This document shows positions 34,790 through 43,092 of a DNA stretch of 64,000 bases, piece by piece. The DNA lies in the NCBI GenBank assembly GCA_964498395.1, contig CAZCHE010000002.1, positions 124,001 to 188,000 on the forward strand, in the 5' to 3' direction. Position 1 is the stretch's first letter. Every line of letters begins with the position of its first letter. The translations under genes and the position numbers were made by a program. The notes beneath the pieces were generated by a model that was not told the origin of the DNA, did no database searches, and saw nothing but the letters and a program-made list of their open reading frames with translations. Source of the stretch: Parapedobacter sp964498395. Lineage in GTDB: Bacteria; Bacteroidota; Bacteroidia; Sphingobacteriales; Sphingobacteriaceae.

Positions 34790-35264
34790 CTGTTATATGC
34801 TTATATTCTGCTGGAAGGTTTTCCGGAAGATAGATATTCAATTCCCTTTTCGCTTCGAATGAGGTTCCATTCTGGTCATTCACGATGATGATGAAATCAT
34901 ACTTGCCCTCTGGCGCGTCATCCGGGATGGTAAAATGTTTGTGTACGTTGGTATTCCTCGCACCCCGGTATTGCTCCCAGATTAGTGCATAGTTCCATAC
35001 ACTCGCATAGGTTTCATCGGTACGTTGAGCGATCTTGATCTCGATCGTTTCAATCCGTTCACCAGCCACAACATCCATTTCGATATGGAAATCATGGCCG
35101 ACTATGCCCACTCCGCTATTCTCCAAGCCTACTTCCACATGGGCTATCGTAGGTGGCGTCAATACCGGATCCTCCTTCTTGCACGAGACCAGTACTACGC
35201 TGGCTACTAGGCAAACCATCATCACCTTCAGGGACGTTGGCTTCTTCATGTTCATGACGTTCAT
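34767..35264 (-). CDS. DUF4625 lipoprotein, second copy
   Basis: 165 residues. Lipoprotein signal (ASVVLVSC). One Ig-like DUF4625-type domain: GHDFHIEMDVVAGERIETIEIKI (region about 54-76), VHKHFTIPDDAPEGKYDFI and VNDQNG. It is less His-rich than the third copy. The tandem arrangement of three related lipoproteins behind a TonB receptor suggests accessory surface subunits of that receptor. Confidence 0.78.
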   Translation of the reverse strand: MNVMNMKKPTSLKVMMVCLVASVVLVSCKKEDPVLTPPTIAHVEVGLENSGVGIVGHDFHIEMDVVAGERIETIEIKIAQRTDETYASVWNYALIWEQYRGARNTNVHKHFTIPDDAPEGKYDFIIIVNDQNGTSFEAKRELNIYLPENLPAEYKHITDDHTYED

Positions 35265-35307
35265 TATTGCTTTCTAAACGATGTTTATGAGCATTATTGC
35301 TCGTTAT

Positions 35308-36051
35308 TCATTTTGTAAATGTTCCTGTTACATGGCATTGGCGGCCCTTTTGGTCTTCGGCAGTCAAGACGACTTCATAAGTTCCCTCGGGAGCCTCGCC
35401 CACTTTGATATGCTCATGGAAATGATGCGTAAGCTTGCCTACTATGGCTTCCCCATCAAACGTCACCTCATCCGACCAGTCGTCTCCTTTGATGGCGACG
35501 ACCACTTTTGCCAATTTGGTTGGAACGGTCAGCTCGGTTTCCAAGTGAAGGTCATTGCCCGCCGCATTGATACCGATATCCAAGTCTGAGGCCGTAGGAA
35601 CGGTACTATCTATCCCTATCCGGAAGGGTTTTGTTTCTTCGATGAGATGGCCATGGGTATCGATTGCCCTGATCACCAGTACATAATTTCCGGTTTCGGC
35701 TGTCAATGGTACCGGGATTTTTTGTTCAAATTTGGCTTGTTTTGCGCCCGCTATTCCATCGGTGTACTGTTGCTCGAACGTCCACCCTTCACCAGACTCA
35801 GGTGTTATCTCGATGGTGACGTCCACCAGATCCGCGTGTGATGAGATGTTTCCGGAGATGGCGAGATCCTGCCCTACGAACGCTTCCTGTCCGCCGGTTT
35901 CGCCGATTTGGATATCCGAGATGCCGCTGCCCGAGCTACAGGCAGAAATGATGAATAAGGACATCAGCAAACAACTCATGGACGCGATTCCCTTCTGGCC
36001 CTGAAAATTGGGTGTTGACGGTTGGTGCTGTATTGTTGTAAATGGTTTCAT
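35308..36051 (-). CDS. DUF4625-like lipoprotein, first copy, two-domain
   Basis: 247 residues. Lipoprotein signal (LMSLFIISAC). It appears to carry two successive Ig-like domains of DUF4625 character, the first ending VIRAIDTHGHLIEE and the second with LDIGINAAGNDLHLE, LTHHFHEHIKVGEAPEGTY and TAEDQKG. The HHFHEH cluster suggests metal binding. Its ATG overlaps the TonB receptor stop by 4 bp, so translation is coupled. Confidence 0.75.
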   Translation of the reverse strand: MKPFTTIQHQPSTPNFQGQKGIASMSCLLMSLFIISACSSGSGISDIQIGETGGQEAFVGQDLAISGNISSHADLVDVTIEITPESGEGWTFEQQYTDGIAGAKQAKFEQKIPVPLTAETGNYVLVIRAIDTHGHLIEETKPFRIGIDSTVPTASDLDIGINAAGNDLHLETELTVPTKLAKVVVAIKGDDWSDEVTFDGEAIVGKLTHHFHEHIKVGEAPEGTYEVVLTAEDQKGRQCHVTGTFTK

Positions 36052-38441
36052 GATGAAAAATTAATGGGTAATTGGATGGACATGACAATATTCCTCGACG
36101 CCTCTGGTAGCCCGATCAGGCGGTAGAAGCTGGTATGATTCAAGTAACGTTTGTTTGTCAGGTTTTGTACCTGTAGGCTGATGTGCAGCGGCCTTCCAGC
36201 CCATTCGAGTGTGGCACCTGCTTGCAACGCCGTGATGCCATAGCCTTCGGTCTTGCGCTCGGGAGGAACGATCCGGTGTTGGCTCCCCACCCAGCGATGG
36301 TCGATCGACAGGTAAGGGTTTTGGATGGATGTTCCCAGTTTCGGTGACCAACTGATGTTGGCCAGCAATGACGGTGGGGGTGAAAACGGCAATGTAAACC
36401 CTCGTTTATCGCCCGAAAGCTGTTCGGCATAGAGGTATTCGCCCAAGAGTGAAATGTCCAGGTCTTTCGCTAACCGATACGTGAGCTCGACCTCCCCTCC
36501 ATACCGCAGTACGCGGCTTTGGGCATAGTGGAATACTTGGTTGCCTGCACCATAGTGGTAATCGAACGACGCGGTGGGGTTGAGGTAAATGTAGTTGGGG
36601 AAATAATTGTAAAATGGGCTGAGCTTGACGATCCATCTCCCCGAGTTCCATGACAACGTCGCGTCAGCTTGATATGATTCTTCGGGAGATAGGTCGGTAT
36701 CCCCACGTTCATAGCTGAAGTAATGGTAGTTCACACCATTTGCAGCCAATTCCTTGGCAATCGGCATCCGGAAGCTCTTCCCGATATTGGCCTTAAACTC
36801 GAGCTGGTCTCCATTGTAGTTTACCCCGGCTGACCAAACAAAGCTGTTGAACCGCCGCTGTAGTGCTTCTGCCCGAACCAAGTACTCGGATTGCTCCGCA
36901 CCACCTGAAGGGAACCAGTCGCGGTATGTGGCCGTACGAAGATACCCGTGATCGTACCGCAGGGCACCATGAAGCAGCCACTGGTCACTCAAGCGATATT
37001 TGTCATAGACAAATGAACCAAGGGAGGATTGTTTGAAACCCGGTACTAGGAAACTCCATCCGTCGATGGCATTGTCTTGGCGTTCGCCGTTCAGTCCAAA
37101 GATTAAGCTATGCCGGCCCCATTCTACCAAATCACGTAGGTTCAGGGAATAGACATGTTTATCGAATTCCCGTTCCAAGTCCCGCGGAATACCGAGGGTA
37201 TCCGGATAGTTCGCAGGCATATAGCCATGGTTGACATAGTTATTAAATTCCTGGCGGAAATTCCGTTGGAACCCAAGCTCCATGGACAGCCGATGTTGCC
37301 CAATGGACAATGCATTGCGATTAATGGCCTTGAAATGGTTGACCTGTTGGCGAGGGAGCAAGATATCCCGGTATGACCGGTCATGAGTCGTAGCATCCAC
37401 CTGCCGGGGTTCAAGCCCATGTGCATTGGCAAAGAAACCACTTTTGCTATAGACGTTGCTGATGTATATGGTTGATCGGAGGTGCTTCCCTAGAAATCCG
37501 GCGTGGAGATGCAGGCCGTTGTCGTAACCTGCCGTATTGCGCAGCCGTTGACGATGTAGATCTACGGGGTAGTCATAGATGTATACGGTGTCCGTGGGCA
37601 CCCGGTAATCACCGTAGCGCTGGTACGTTGCCCGTCCGTCTATAAACCAGCGTTCACCACGCCCGCCCAGGCTAACAGATGTTCCGTACTGGCCGTTATT
37701 GCTTTTTCCAATCAGGGTTACTTCCCCCCGAAGGTGATGCGGATAGGGTATCGCCACGGGCCTGACATCGACGACACCCGCGATGGCATCCGATCCGTAG
37801 ATGAACGAAGCCGCGCCTTTGATGAGTTCTACTTCACCGGCAGCAAACTGGTCGAGCTCCAGGCCATGGTCGACCCCCCATTGCTGCCCCTCGTGTTTAA
37901 TGCCTTGATCCACGACGACCAGTCGATTGAAGCCGAGGCCCCGTATAAGTGGTTTCGATTGGCCCGAACCGATACCGATGGTTTGTATGCCGGGCAGGCG
38001 CTCCAGGGTCGTCATCAGGCTCCCGCCAAGGTTGCGTTGGATGAAATCCCTTCCGATGACTTCCACATTCATCGACTCTTCCTGCTTTCGCCTACGTATC
38101 GGATTTTCGAGTACCAATACCTCCTCCAATACATGTACGATGGGTACAAGCTGGATGTCCACACGGTGGTTCCTTCCGGCGATAGTAGCCGGAACCGTTT
38201 GGTGCTCGTACCCCGATTTACGGATGGCGAGGGTATAATCGTTATCCGTAAGCCCATCGAATGCAAATATGCCCTGATCAGAGGTAAGTGTCTGTTTGCC
38301 ATTAGGCTCGAGTGTGACATTTGCCCCAACGATGGGTGTTCCCGAATCGTCGGCCACCCGGCCTTCAAGGCGATACGCCTGGCTATGAGCATAGCCAGAT
38401 ATAAACAATATGGTGAGCGCAATGGCAGTCACTTTTATCAA
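36048..38441 (-). CDS. TonB-dependent receptor, predicted metal uptake
   Basis: About 797 residues from a TTG at 38441. That start gives a clean signal peptide (IKVTAIALTILFISGYAHSQ). The frame runs on to 38525 but the extra part is implausible. Carboxypeptidase-regulatory-like domain (GRVADDSGTPIVGANVTL), plug (GSLMTTLERLPGIQTIGIGSG, PLIRGLGFNRLVVVDQG, AGEVELIKGAASFIYGSDAIAGVVDVRP, given as regions), and a barrel ending in IQLPINFSS. The plug type resembles metal and siderophore receptors (ZnuD-like). Zinc is inferred from the operon and from the GTPase gene nearby. Confidence 0.85.
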   Translation of the reverse strand: MIKVTAIALTILFISGYAHSQAYRLEGRVADDSGTPIVGANVTLEPNGKQTLTSDQGIFAFDGLTDNDYTLAIRKSGYEHQTVPATIAGRNHRVDIQLVPIVHVLEEVLVLENPIRRRKQEESMNVEVIGRDFIQRNLGGSLMTTLERLPGIQTIGIGSGQSKPLIRGLGFNRLVVVDQGIKHEGQQWGVDHGLELDQFAAGEVELIKGAASFIYGSDAIAGVVDVRPVAIPYPHHLRGEVTLIGKSNNGQYGTSVSLGGRGERWFIDGRATYQRYGDYRVPTDTVYIYDYPVDLHRQRLRNTAGYDNGLHLHAGFLGKHLRSTIYISNVYSKSGFFANAHGLEPRQVDATTHDRSYRDILLPRQQVNHFKAINRNALSIGQHRLSMELGFQRNFRQEFNNYVNHGYMPANYPDTLGIPRDLEREFDKHVYSLNLRDLVEWGRHSLIFGLNGERQDNAIDGWSFLVPGFKQSSLGSFVYDKYRLSDQWLLHGALRYDHGYLRTATYRDWFPSGGAEQSEYLVRAEALQRRFNSFVWSAGVNYNGDQLEFKANIGKSFRMPIAKELAANGVNYHYFSYERGDTDLSPEESYQADATLSWNSGRWIVKLSPFYNYFPNYIYLNPTASFDYHYGAGNQVFHYAQSRVLRYGGEVELTYRLAKDLDISLLGEYLYAEQLSGDKRGFTLPFSPPPSLLANISWSPKLGTSIQNPYLSIDHRWVGSQHRIVPPERKTEGYGITALQAGATLEWAGRPLHISLQVQNLTNKRYLNHTSFYRLIGLPEASRNIVMSIQLPINFSS

Positions 38442-38552
38442 AACAGGTAACAATAAAGGATGAAAAAATAGCAAGGGGCAAGTTGCGTGAATAATGCTGA
38501 TGCCCGACCAGCCGTAACCGGTCAATAATCACCTGCTTGCCCGTTGGCTAGG

Positions 38553-38933
38553 CTACGCAAGTGCAAGAAGCAATGGAAAGAAAGAGGGAGGGCCTCTATC
38601 CGCGGAATGGTGTATCGTACGCCCGTCATAGATCGCCAGGTAGGAATCAAGGATAACAGATTGCGCTACTAAGGGAGTATCAAACGAAAAAATAGAAAAA
38701 AGATAAGGCTCCTTTGGTGCGAAATGGGCATAAAATTGACACAGATCACAGGAGGTGTTGTCCTGGCTTTCGGTGTCGTGGTGGTGCTCGTGTCCATGGT
38801 GCTCGGCGCACAGGTGCGCTTCATCCGAATGGGTATGAAACGCTTGGGTGATAGGGATTCCCACTATCAAGAGTGTCAAGCATAGCGCAAGGAAGCTATG
38901 GTACCACCGATATGTATGTAAATACTGACCCAT
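38553..38933 (-). CDS. His-rich small exported protein, predicted metal-binding
   Basis: About 126 residues. Hydrophobic N-terminal segment (FLALCLTLLIVGIPITQAF), then a His-dense stretch (FHTHSDEAHLCAEHHGHEHH) and CDLCQFYAHF, a likely metal site, followed by a hydrophobic tail. Such proteins often precede TonB metal receptors (compare DUF2946-like proteins by copper receptors), so copper is the alternative to zinc. The frame extends to ATG 38954, but that codon lies inside a palindromic operator; ATG 38933 is preferred. It is first in the leftward operon. Confidence 0.75.
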   Translation of the reverse strand: MGQYLHTYRWYHSFLALCLTLLIVGIPITQAFHTHSDEAHLCAEHHGHEHHHDTESQDNTSCDLCQFYAHFAPKEPYLFSIFSFDTPLVAQSVILDSYLAIYDGRTIHHSADRGPPSFFPLLLALA

Positions 38934-38938
38934 TAATT

Positions 38939-38953
38939 TGCAGCAAAGTTGCA
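38939..38953 (-). promoter_or_regulatory. Metal-operon palindrome A
   Basis: TGCAGCAAAGTTGCA, an imperfect GCAAnnnnnTTGC palindrome. On the minus strand it contains CAACTTTG, one mismatch from the -7 box TAnnTTTG, just upstream of the His-rich gene. A bound repressor would cover this promoter element. Confidence 0.55.
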
Positions 38954-38970
38954 TTAATATTTTGATAACC

Positions 38971-38984
38971 GCAAATATCGTTGC
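38971..38984 (-). promoter_or_regulatory. Metal-operon palindrome B
   Basis: GCAAATATCGTTGC, the GCAA/TTGC pair with a 6 bp instead of a 5 bp spacer. It lies 38 bp upstream of the preferred start of the His-rich gene and overlaps GATATTTG on the minus strand, another near -7 box. Confidence 0.4.
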
Positions 38985-39082
38985 AATGTTTTACGAATTT
39001 TACAATGCTTAGATACGGATGGCAGCTCCCTTATCTGGCGGATGAATTGATGGAGCGTGCTGAACCGGGGTGATACGTTGTA

Positions 39083-39613
39083 TTATTTATTTTCGACTAA
39101 TCGTATGGCGTTTCGCAGCTGGATTTCCGTTCGGGTTTCATCTGTTTCATTCAAATAAATGGTTCCCCTGATAGCGATGGGCTCTTCGCTGAACGTAAGT
39201 TTGGTATTGTCGGCCATGGTAATCTCGGCCATGGGCGGGATGCCGTTTTGCCCACAGAACATGCACTGGTATACCGGTAGTACCGATAGCAGGAAAATAT
39301 GATGGCGGCGCCCTGACTCGATGGGTACCATATATCCCCTTAGCGTAACCGTCCTTCCATGAAGCCGTTTGAGTGCTTCTGGAAAATAGGGGGTATAGAC
39401 GGTCTGGCCATTCTGCTGTGTCACCTTGTACATCAATTGGTCGAACGTTTTCCAAACGAGGTTCATCAAAGGCTTATGGTCAACGAGGTGTACCGCATCT
39501 GCCTGCTGCGCACGACAGGCCAATGATAGCAAGAGCATGACCCACGCAAGAAAAAGGGTTTTGCGGAAAGGGTGGGAAAACCCTAATACGTTCTGATTTG
39601 ATTTTCTTTTCAT
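39083..39613 (-). CDS. DUF3299-like exported protein
   Basis: 176 residues. Signal peptide (LFLAWVMLLLSLACRAQ). The C-terminal half matches DUF3299: GRTVTLRGYMVPIESG (region about 91-106), FLLSVLPVYQCMFCGQ with a CxxC pair, and GIPPMAEITM. DUF3299 proteins recur in zinc-responsive gene sets (as I recall, Pseudomonas aeruginosa PA4063-PA4066). It runs opposite to the small protein and GTPase genes. A perfect -7 box (TACCTTTG on the minus strand) lies 20 bp upstream, inside palindrome C. Confidence 0.78.
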   Translation of the reverse strand: MKRKSNQNVLGFSHPFRKTLFLAWVMLLLSLACRAQQADAVHLVDHKPLMNLVWKTFDQLMYKVTQQNGQTVYTPYFPEALKRLHGRTVTLRGYMVPIESGRRHHIFLLSVLPVYQCMFCGQNGIPPMAEITMADNTKLTFSEEPIAIRGTIYLNETDETRTEIQLRNAIRLVENK

Positions 39614-39632
39614 TCAACGGAGTTATTTACAG

Positions 39633-39645
39633 GCAAAGGTATTGC
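39633..39645 (-). promoter_or_regulatory. Metal-operon palindrome C over the DUF3299 -7 box
   Basis: GCAAAGGTATTGC fits GCAAnnnnnTTGC. Positions 39634-39641 read TACCTTTG on the minus strand, a perfect -7 box for the DUF3299 gene. The palindrome therefore lies exactly over the promoter, as expected for a repressor site. Confidence 0.65.
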
Positions 39646-39660
39646 ATTATATTATTAATT

Positions 39661-39673
39661 GCAACTATGTTGC
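39661..39673 (+). promoter_or_regulatory. Metal-operon palindrome D before the GTPase operon
   Basis: GCAACTATGTTGC is a perfect 5 bp inverted repeat with a TAT centre. It lies 20 bp upstream of the rightward -7 box at 39693-39700, roughly at its -33 region. Confidence 0.65.
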
Positions 39674-39692
39674 TTTTGTGAATTTTAGTGAT

Positions 39693-39700
39693 TAATTTTG
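39693..39700 (+). promoter_or_regulatory. -7 promoter box of the GTPase operon
   Basis: TAATTTTG is a perfect TAnnTTTG box 20 bp before the ATG at 39721. Confidence 0.6.
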
Positions 39701-39720
39701 ACCAATCAAAACATTAGGAT

Positions 39721-39930
39721 ATGATACCACAGGATTTTGAAAGCTGGAAAGATTGTATTGAGCGGCAATGCCGGATACCGCTGACTGCCACTTTCGCCCG
39801 GGAGCGACTGAAGGTTTACAGCAACCGCGAATTGGCTGAAACGCGGGAATTCATTCGGTTGTACGGTGAGGCGCATTACCTGCGCGTGGTCGACTGGTTT
39901 GGCCGCATTGCCTTAGAGCACATCGCATGA
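39721..39930 (+). CDS. Small protein upstream of the COG0523 GTPase
   Basis: 69 residues, soluble, with two Cys (DCIERQC) near the N-terminus and a charged helical remainder. No family is recognised. Promoter box and metal-type palindrome lie just upstream, and the GTPase gene follows 42 bp later behind a good ribosome-binding site. It is therefore very probably real and co-transcribed. Confidence 0.65.
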   Translation: MIPQDFESWKDCIERQCRIPLTATFARERLKVYSNRELAETREFIRLYGEAHYLRVVDWFGRIALEHIA

Positions 39931-39972
39931 ACATTAACATACACAACTAAAAACAACTTAAGGAGAACCATA

Positions 39973-41172
39973 ATGGGCGTAAAGAAACTGCCGGTAACGG
40001 TTTTAAGCGGATTCCTCGGAGCGGGGAAAACCACGCTGCTGAACCACGTATTACACAATAAGGAAAAACTCAAGGTCGCGGTCATTGTCAACGACATGAG
40101 TGAGGTAAATATCGACGCCCAACTGGTGGAGCGGGAAAACACCTTATCGCGTACAGACGAGAAACTCGTGGAAATGAGCAATGGCTGCATCTGCTGCACG
40201 CTGCGGGAGGACCTCATGGTCGAGGTCGAGCGACTGGCCAAGGAAAACCGGTTCGACTACCTGCTTATCGAGAGTACGGGGATTTCGGAACCCATACCGG
40301 TCGCGCAGACGTTCAGTTATGTAGATGAAAACAATGGCATCGACCTTTCGGCATTCAGTTACATCGACACGATGGTGACCGTGGTCGATTGCTACAATTT
40401 CTTCCGGGATTTTGGGTCGAGCGAGACCCTCCTCGACCGGGAATTGACAGATGACGAATACGACTCGCGAACTATCGTAAACCTCCTGACTGACCAGATC
40501 GAGTTTGCCAATGTCATCATCTTGAATAAGACAGATCTGGTAGCTGATGAAACCTTAGGTACGTTGGAAGCCGCCATCCAGAAGCTGAACCCAGATGCCA
40601 AGATTATCCGGTCGCATTTCGGCAAAGTGGATACGAAAGCAATCATGGGCACAAAACTTTTCGATTTCGAAAAAGCGGCGTCATCCGCCGGTTGGATAAA
40701 GGAGTTGGAAAACGAGCATACTCCGGAGACCGAGGAATACGGGATATCTTCATTTGTTTTCCGCACACAGCGCCCATTCCATCCCCAACGTTGGTATCGG
40801 TATCTCAATGAGCATTACCCAACGGGTATGATACGGGCCAAAGGGCTTTTTTGGATGGCCTCACGGCCCAATGTAGCCATCAGCTTTAGCCAGGCCGGGG
40901 GGAGCCTGCGCATCGAAAGTGCCGGGGCATGGTGGTGCAGCATTCCTGAAGCCGAGCGGTATCGCTATGCGGACTACCTCGAACACCGGGAATCCATCGA
41001 GGAGCGGTGGCACCCCCAATGGGCAGATCGCAAGACGGAACTGGTCTTCATCGGGCAACACCTTGACAAAGAAAAGTACCTGCGGGAACTGGAAATTTGC
41101 CTGCTCACCGAAGATGAAGCGGATGACTGGCGGTATACCCTGTGGAAAGATGATTTTCCAAAAAACATCTAA
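39973..41172 (+). CDS. COG0523 (CobW/P47K) metallochaperone GTPase, predicted zinc
   Basis: 399 residues. Walker A GFLGAGKTT at residues 13-21, the family hallmark CICC at 72-75 (CxCC metal site), STGISEP, the GTP-specificity motif LNKTD, and a C-terminal CobW_C domain with WYRYLNEHYP. COG0523 proteins of this type (ZigA, ZagA/YciC) are induced on zinc starvation and deliver zinc to client proteins. A ribosome-binding site AAGGAG lies 8 nt upstream. The palindrome before its operon and its metal-related neighbours support a zinc role over cobalt or nitrile hydratase maturation. Confidence 0.9.
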   Translation: MGVKKLPVTVLSGFLGAGKTTLLNHVLHNKEKLKVAVIVNDMSEVNIDAQLVERENTLSRTDEKLVEMSNGCICCTLREDLMVEVERLAKENRFDYLLIESTGISEPIPVAQTFSYVDENNGIDLSAFSYIDTMVTVVDCYNFFRDFGSSETLLDRELTDDEYDSRTIVNLLTDQIEFANVIILNKTDLVADETLGTLEAAIQKLNPDAKIIRSHFGKVDTKAIMGTKLFDFEKAASSAGWIKELENEHTPETEEYGISSFVFRTQRPFHPQRWYRYLNEHYPTGMIRAKGLFWMASRPNVAISFSQAGGSLRIESAGAWWCSIPEAERYRYADYLEHRESIEERWHPQWADRKTELVFIGQHLDKEKYLRELEICLLTEDEADDWRYTLWKDDFPKNI

Positions 41173-41254
41173 TCAAAAGGAGGAAAGCAATGACTTTTTC
41201 AGAAAATCGACACTTTCGGTCTCGGAAATCTGCATGGGGTTCGCGGCTTTTTGC

Positions 41255-41263
41255 TATCTTTAG
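41255..41263 (+). promoter_or_regulatory. Candidate -7 box (TATCTTTAG)
   Basis: TATCTTTA is one mismatch from TAnnTTTG and lies 18 bp before the ATG at 41281. Confidence 0.4.
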
Positions 41264-41280
41264 GCGCTAAAACATCAGGT

Positions 41281-41511
41281 ATGCTAGAGCCGTTTGATAT
41301 CGAAATCTTTGCCCATACTTATTCCGTTTTCCCAGAAGAGGAGGGCGTATATACCATATATAAAGAGGGGAAAGAATACTTGCAGATCCAGAAGGACACG
41401 GAGAGCCAATGGCTGAAACTCGATCCGGAATCGGGCATCCCGCTTTTTGGGTTGGATGAGGAGGTCAATGCCATTGGGCAAGCCATTGCTTCCCGTGAAA
41501 AGAACGCCTAG
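41281..41511 (+). CDS. Hypothetical small acidic protein
   Basis: 76 residues, acidic, with no signal peptide (LEPFDIEIFAHTYSVFPEEEG start). The sequence is well balanced and carries its own promoter-like box, so it is likely a real gene, but no domain is recognised. The ATG at 41281 is chosen because the TTG at 41251 lies in the promoter region. Confidence 0.6.
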   Translation: MLEPFDIEIFAHTYSVFPEEEGVYTIYKEGKEYLQIQKDTESQWLKLDPESGIPLFGLDEEVNAIGQAIASREKNA

Positions 41512-41528
41512 TCGTTTCGACTGGTAGG

Positions 41529-41780
41529 TTAGTTTTTTCGTGCCTTGCATCGATTTTCGCCACGCGTAAAGGATTCACGTGAAGTGTCAAATCGACTTAA
41601 CCCATCTTCCGTGGCAATCCAGATAAATCCGGTACAATCTAGCGCAATACGGTTGATATTGTTAAAAATCAATCCCCGCTGACTGGTATAATGATGAGCG
41701 ATCAACGGAATGGGTTTGGTGTCCCCCTCGTCGGCGAAAAGTAATGTAAGGGCAAAGAGGAGTTTCGCAATGACCATCAT
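41529..41780 (-). pseudogene. Truncated hybrid two-component sensor (HTCS) remnant
   Basis: 83 residues: a signal peptide (AKLLFALTLLFADEG) followed by one two-component-regulator propeller repeat (LIFNNINRIALDCTGFIWIA then TEDGLSRFD), the standard N-terminus of a Bacteroidota hybrid sensor of well over 1000 residues. The frame then ends in an unrelated short tail (NRCKARKN). The rest of the gene is absent: the next 18 bp lead into the small gene ending at 41511. Probably left by a deletion. Confidence 0.75.
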
Positions 41781-41920
41781 GTGGGTTTATATGGTTGCTA
41801 AGGCAAGCAATAATCTCCTATTACGGGGAGCGATTTACTGGGCTAGCCCCAATGGTTGCCAACGGTATACAAGGTTTGTACTGATTTTTCATTTCGGCTA
41901 TACGAATACCAATTTATACC

Positions 41921-41928
41921 TATCTTTG
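41921..41928 (+). promoter_or_regulatory. -7 promoter box of the phoH-purC operon
   Basis: TATCTTTG is a perfect TAnnTTTG box about 116 bp before phoH. A 15-codon frame starts right after it (ATG 41929), probably by chance. Confidence 0.55.
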
Positions 41929-42044
41929 ATGGCAACATCGGAAGGAAGTACGAAGTTAGCAAGACGAAATAGGTAAGAAAATAAACGAATACGAGCTGAA
42001 AGCTCTCGCTTTAGGGAAGACTGACAGCTAATAGCTGAAATAAT

Positions 42045-43007
42045 TTGAACGAATTAAACATCACATTGGAGTATGTCAACCCTGCGGTGCTGTGGGGGGC
42101 TCAAAATGAACACTTCGAAGTGTTTAAAAAGCAGTTTCCGAAATTGAAGATTGTCGCGCGGGGTAGCGAACTTAAGGTATTGGGTGATGAGCGGGAGATT
42201 GCGGTATTCAAGGATTCTTTTGACAAGGTGGTCGCGCACGTTGAGCAGTACAATAACCTGACGTCAAATGATGTGGAAACGATTTTAGGTACAACGGGTA
42301 CCCCTGATATCGTCGCTAAGAATGGGGAAAAAGTGGCCTTAGGTGTTGGGGCTGAACCCATCGTCTTCGGCCCCAATGGAATCGTGGTGAAGGCGCGTAC
42401 GGCCAACCAACGGCGGATGGTCGAGAGTATCCTGAAAAACGATATCCTATTTGCCATTGGTCCGGCGGGAACTGGCAAGACGTATACGGCTGTGGCCCTG
42501 GCTGTCAGGGCGCTGCGCAACAAAGAGGTGAAACGTATTATCCTCACCAGGCCAGCGGTGGAAGCGGGAGAAAACCTCGGTTTCTTGCCGGGCGACCTGA
42601 AGGAGAAGGTGGATCCATATTTACGGCCGCTCTATGATGCGTTGGATGATATGATTCCGGTCGATAAATTGAAGATCTTTTTAGAAAACCGCACGATTGA
42701 AGTGGCCCCGCTGGCGTTTATGCGGGGGCGTACGCTTGATAATTGCTTTGTGATCCTCGATGAGGCGCAAAATGCCACTGATATGCAGTTAAAGATGTTT
42801 TTGACACGGATGGGGCCAACGGCGAAGTTTATTGTTACGGGCGATGTCACGCAAATCGATTTACCCAAAAAGCAGCAGTCTGGCTTACAAACCGCACTCA
42901 AGCTGCTGGATAATATCGCCGGAATCGATATCATCTACCTGAGTGGAGGAGATGTAGTCCGGCATAAACTGGTGAAACGGATTTTGGAAGCGTACGGGGA
43001 TATTTAG
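42045..43007 (+). CDS. PhoH-family ATPase
   Basis: 320 residues. N-terminal KH-like region (KLKIVARGSELKVLGDE), then a PhoH P-loop domain: GPAGTGKTY Walker A, LTRPAVEAGENLGFLPGDL, FVILDEAQNAT Walker B, and TGDVTQIDLP. PhoH proteins are RNA-associated ATPases of uncertain role. The start is TTG at 42045; the first in-frame ATG would remove the conserved N-terminus (NELNITLEYVNPAVLW), so a TTG start seems real. It begins a run with purC, STAS and rnz. Confidence 0.93.
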   Translation: MNELNITLEYVNPAVLWGAQNEHFEVFKKQFPKLKIVARGSELKVLGDEREIAVFKDSFDKVVAHVEQYNNLTSNDVETILGTTGTPDIVAKNGEKVALGVGAEPIVFGPNGIVVKARTANQRRMVESILKNDILFAIGPAGTGKTYTAVALAVRALRNKEVKRIILTRPAVEAGENLGFLPGDLKEKVDPYLRPLYDALDDMIPVDKLKIFLENRTIEVAPLAFMRGRTLDNCFVILDEAQNATDMQLKMFLTRMGPTAKFIVTGDVTQIDLPKKQQSGLQTALKLLDNIAGIDIIYLSGGDVVRHKLVKRILEAYGDI

Positions 43008-43014
43008 TAGTCGG

Positions 43015-43085
43015 AAGCTAGCAGACTGAAGCCCGAAGACAGGCGTCCGCAAGCTGATAGCCGATTACCGAAAGCTGATAGCGAA
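43015..43085 (+). repeat. AGCTGATAGC-type intergenic repeat
   Basis: The phoH-purC gap is built of degenerate copies of a roughly 10-20 bp unit, best seen as AAGCTGATAGCCG at 43051 and AAAGCTGATAGCG at 43071. Related sequence (GAGCTGAAAAAGCTC, ACAGCTAATAGCTG) occurs before phoH at about 41993-42041. Confidence 0.5.
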
Positions 43086-43092
43086 AAAATAA

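Noticed and set aside
41710..41976. 88-codon plus-strand frame across the HTCS remnant
   Set aside because: It is antisense to the recognisable propeller-repeat sequence and has no features of its own.
41929..41976. 15-codon frame starting right after a perfect -7 box
   Set aside because: Too short to support. The box more likely serves the phoH operon.
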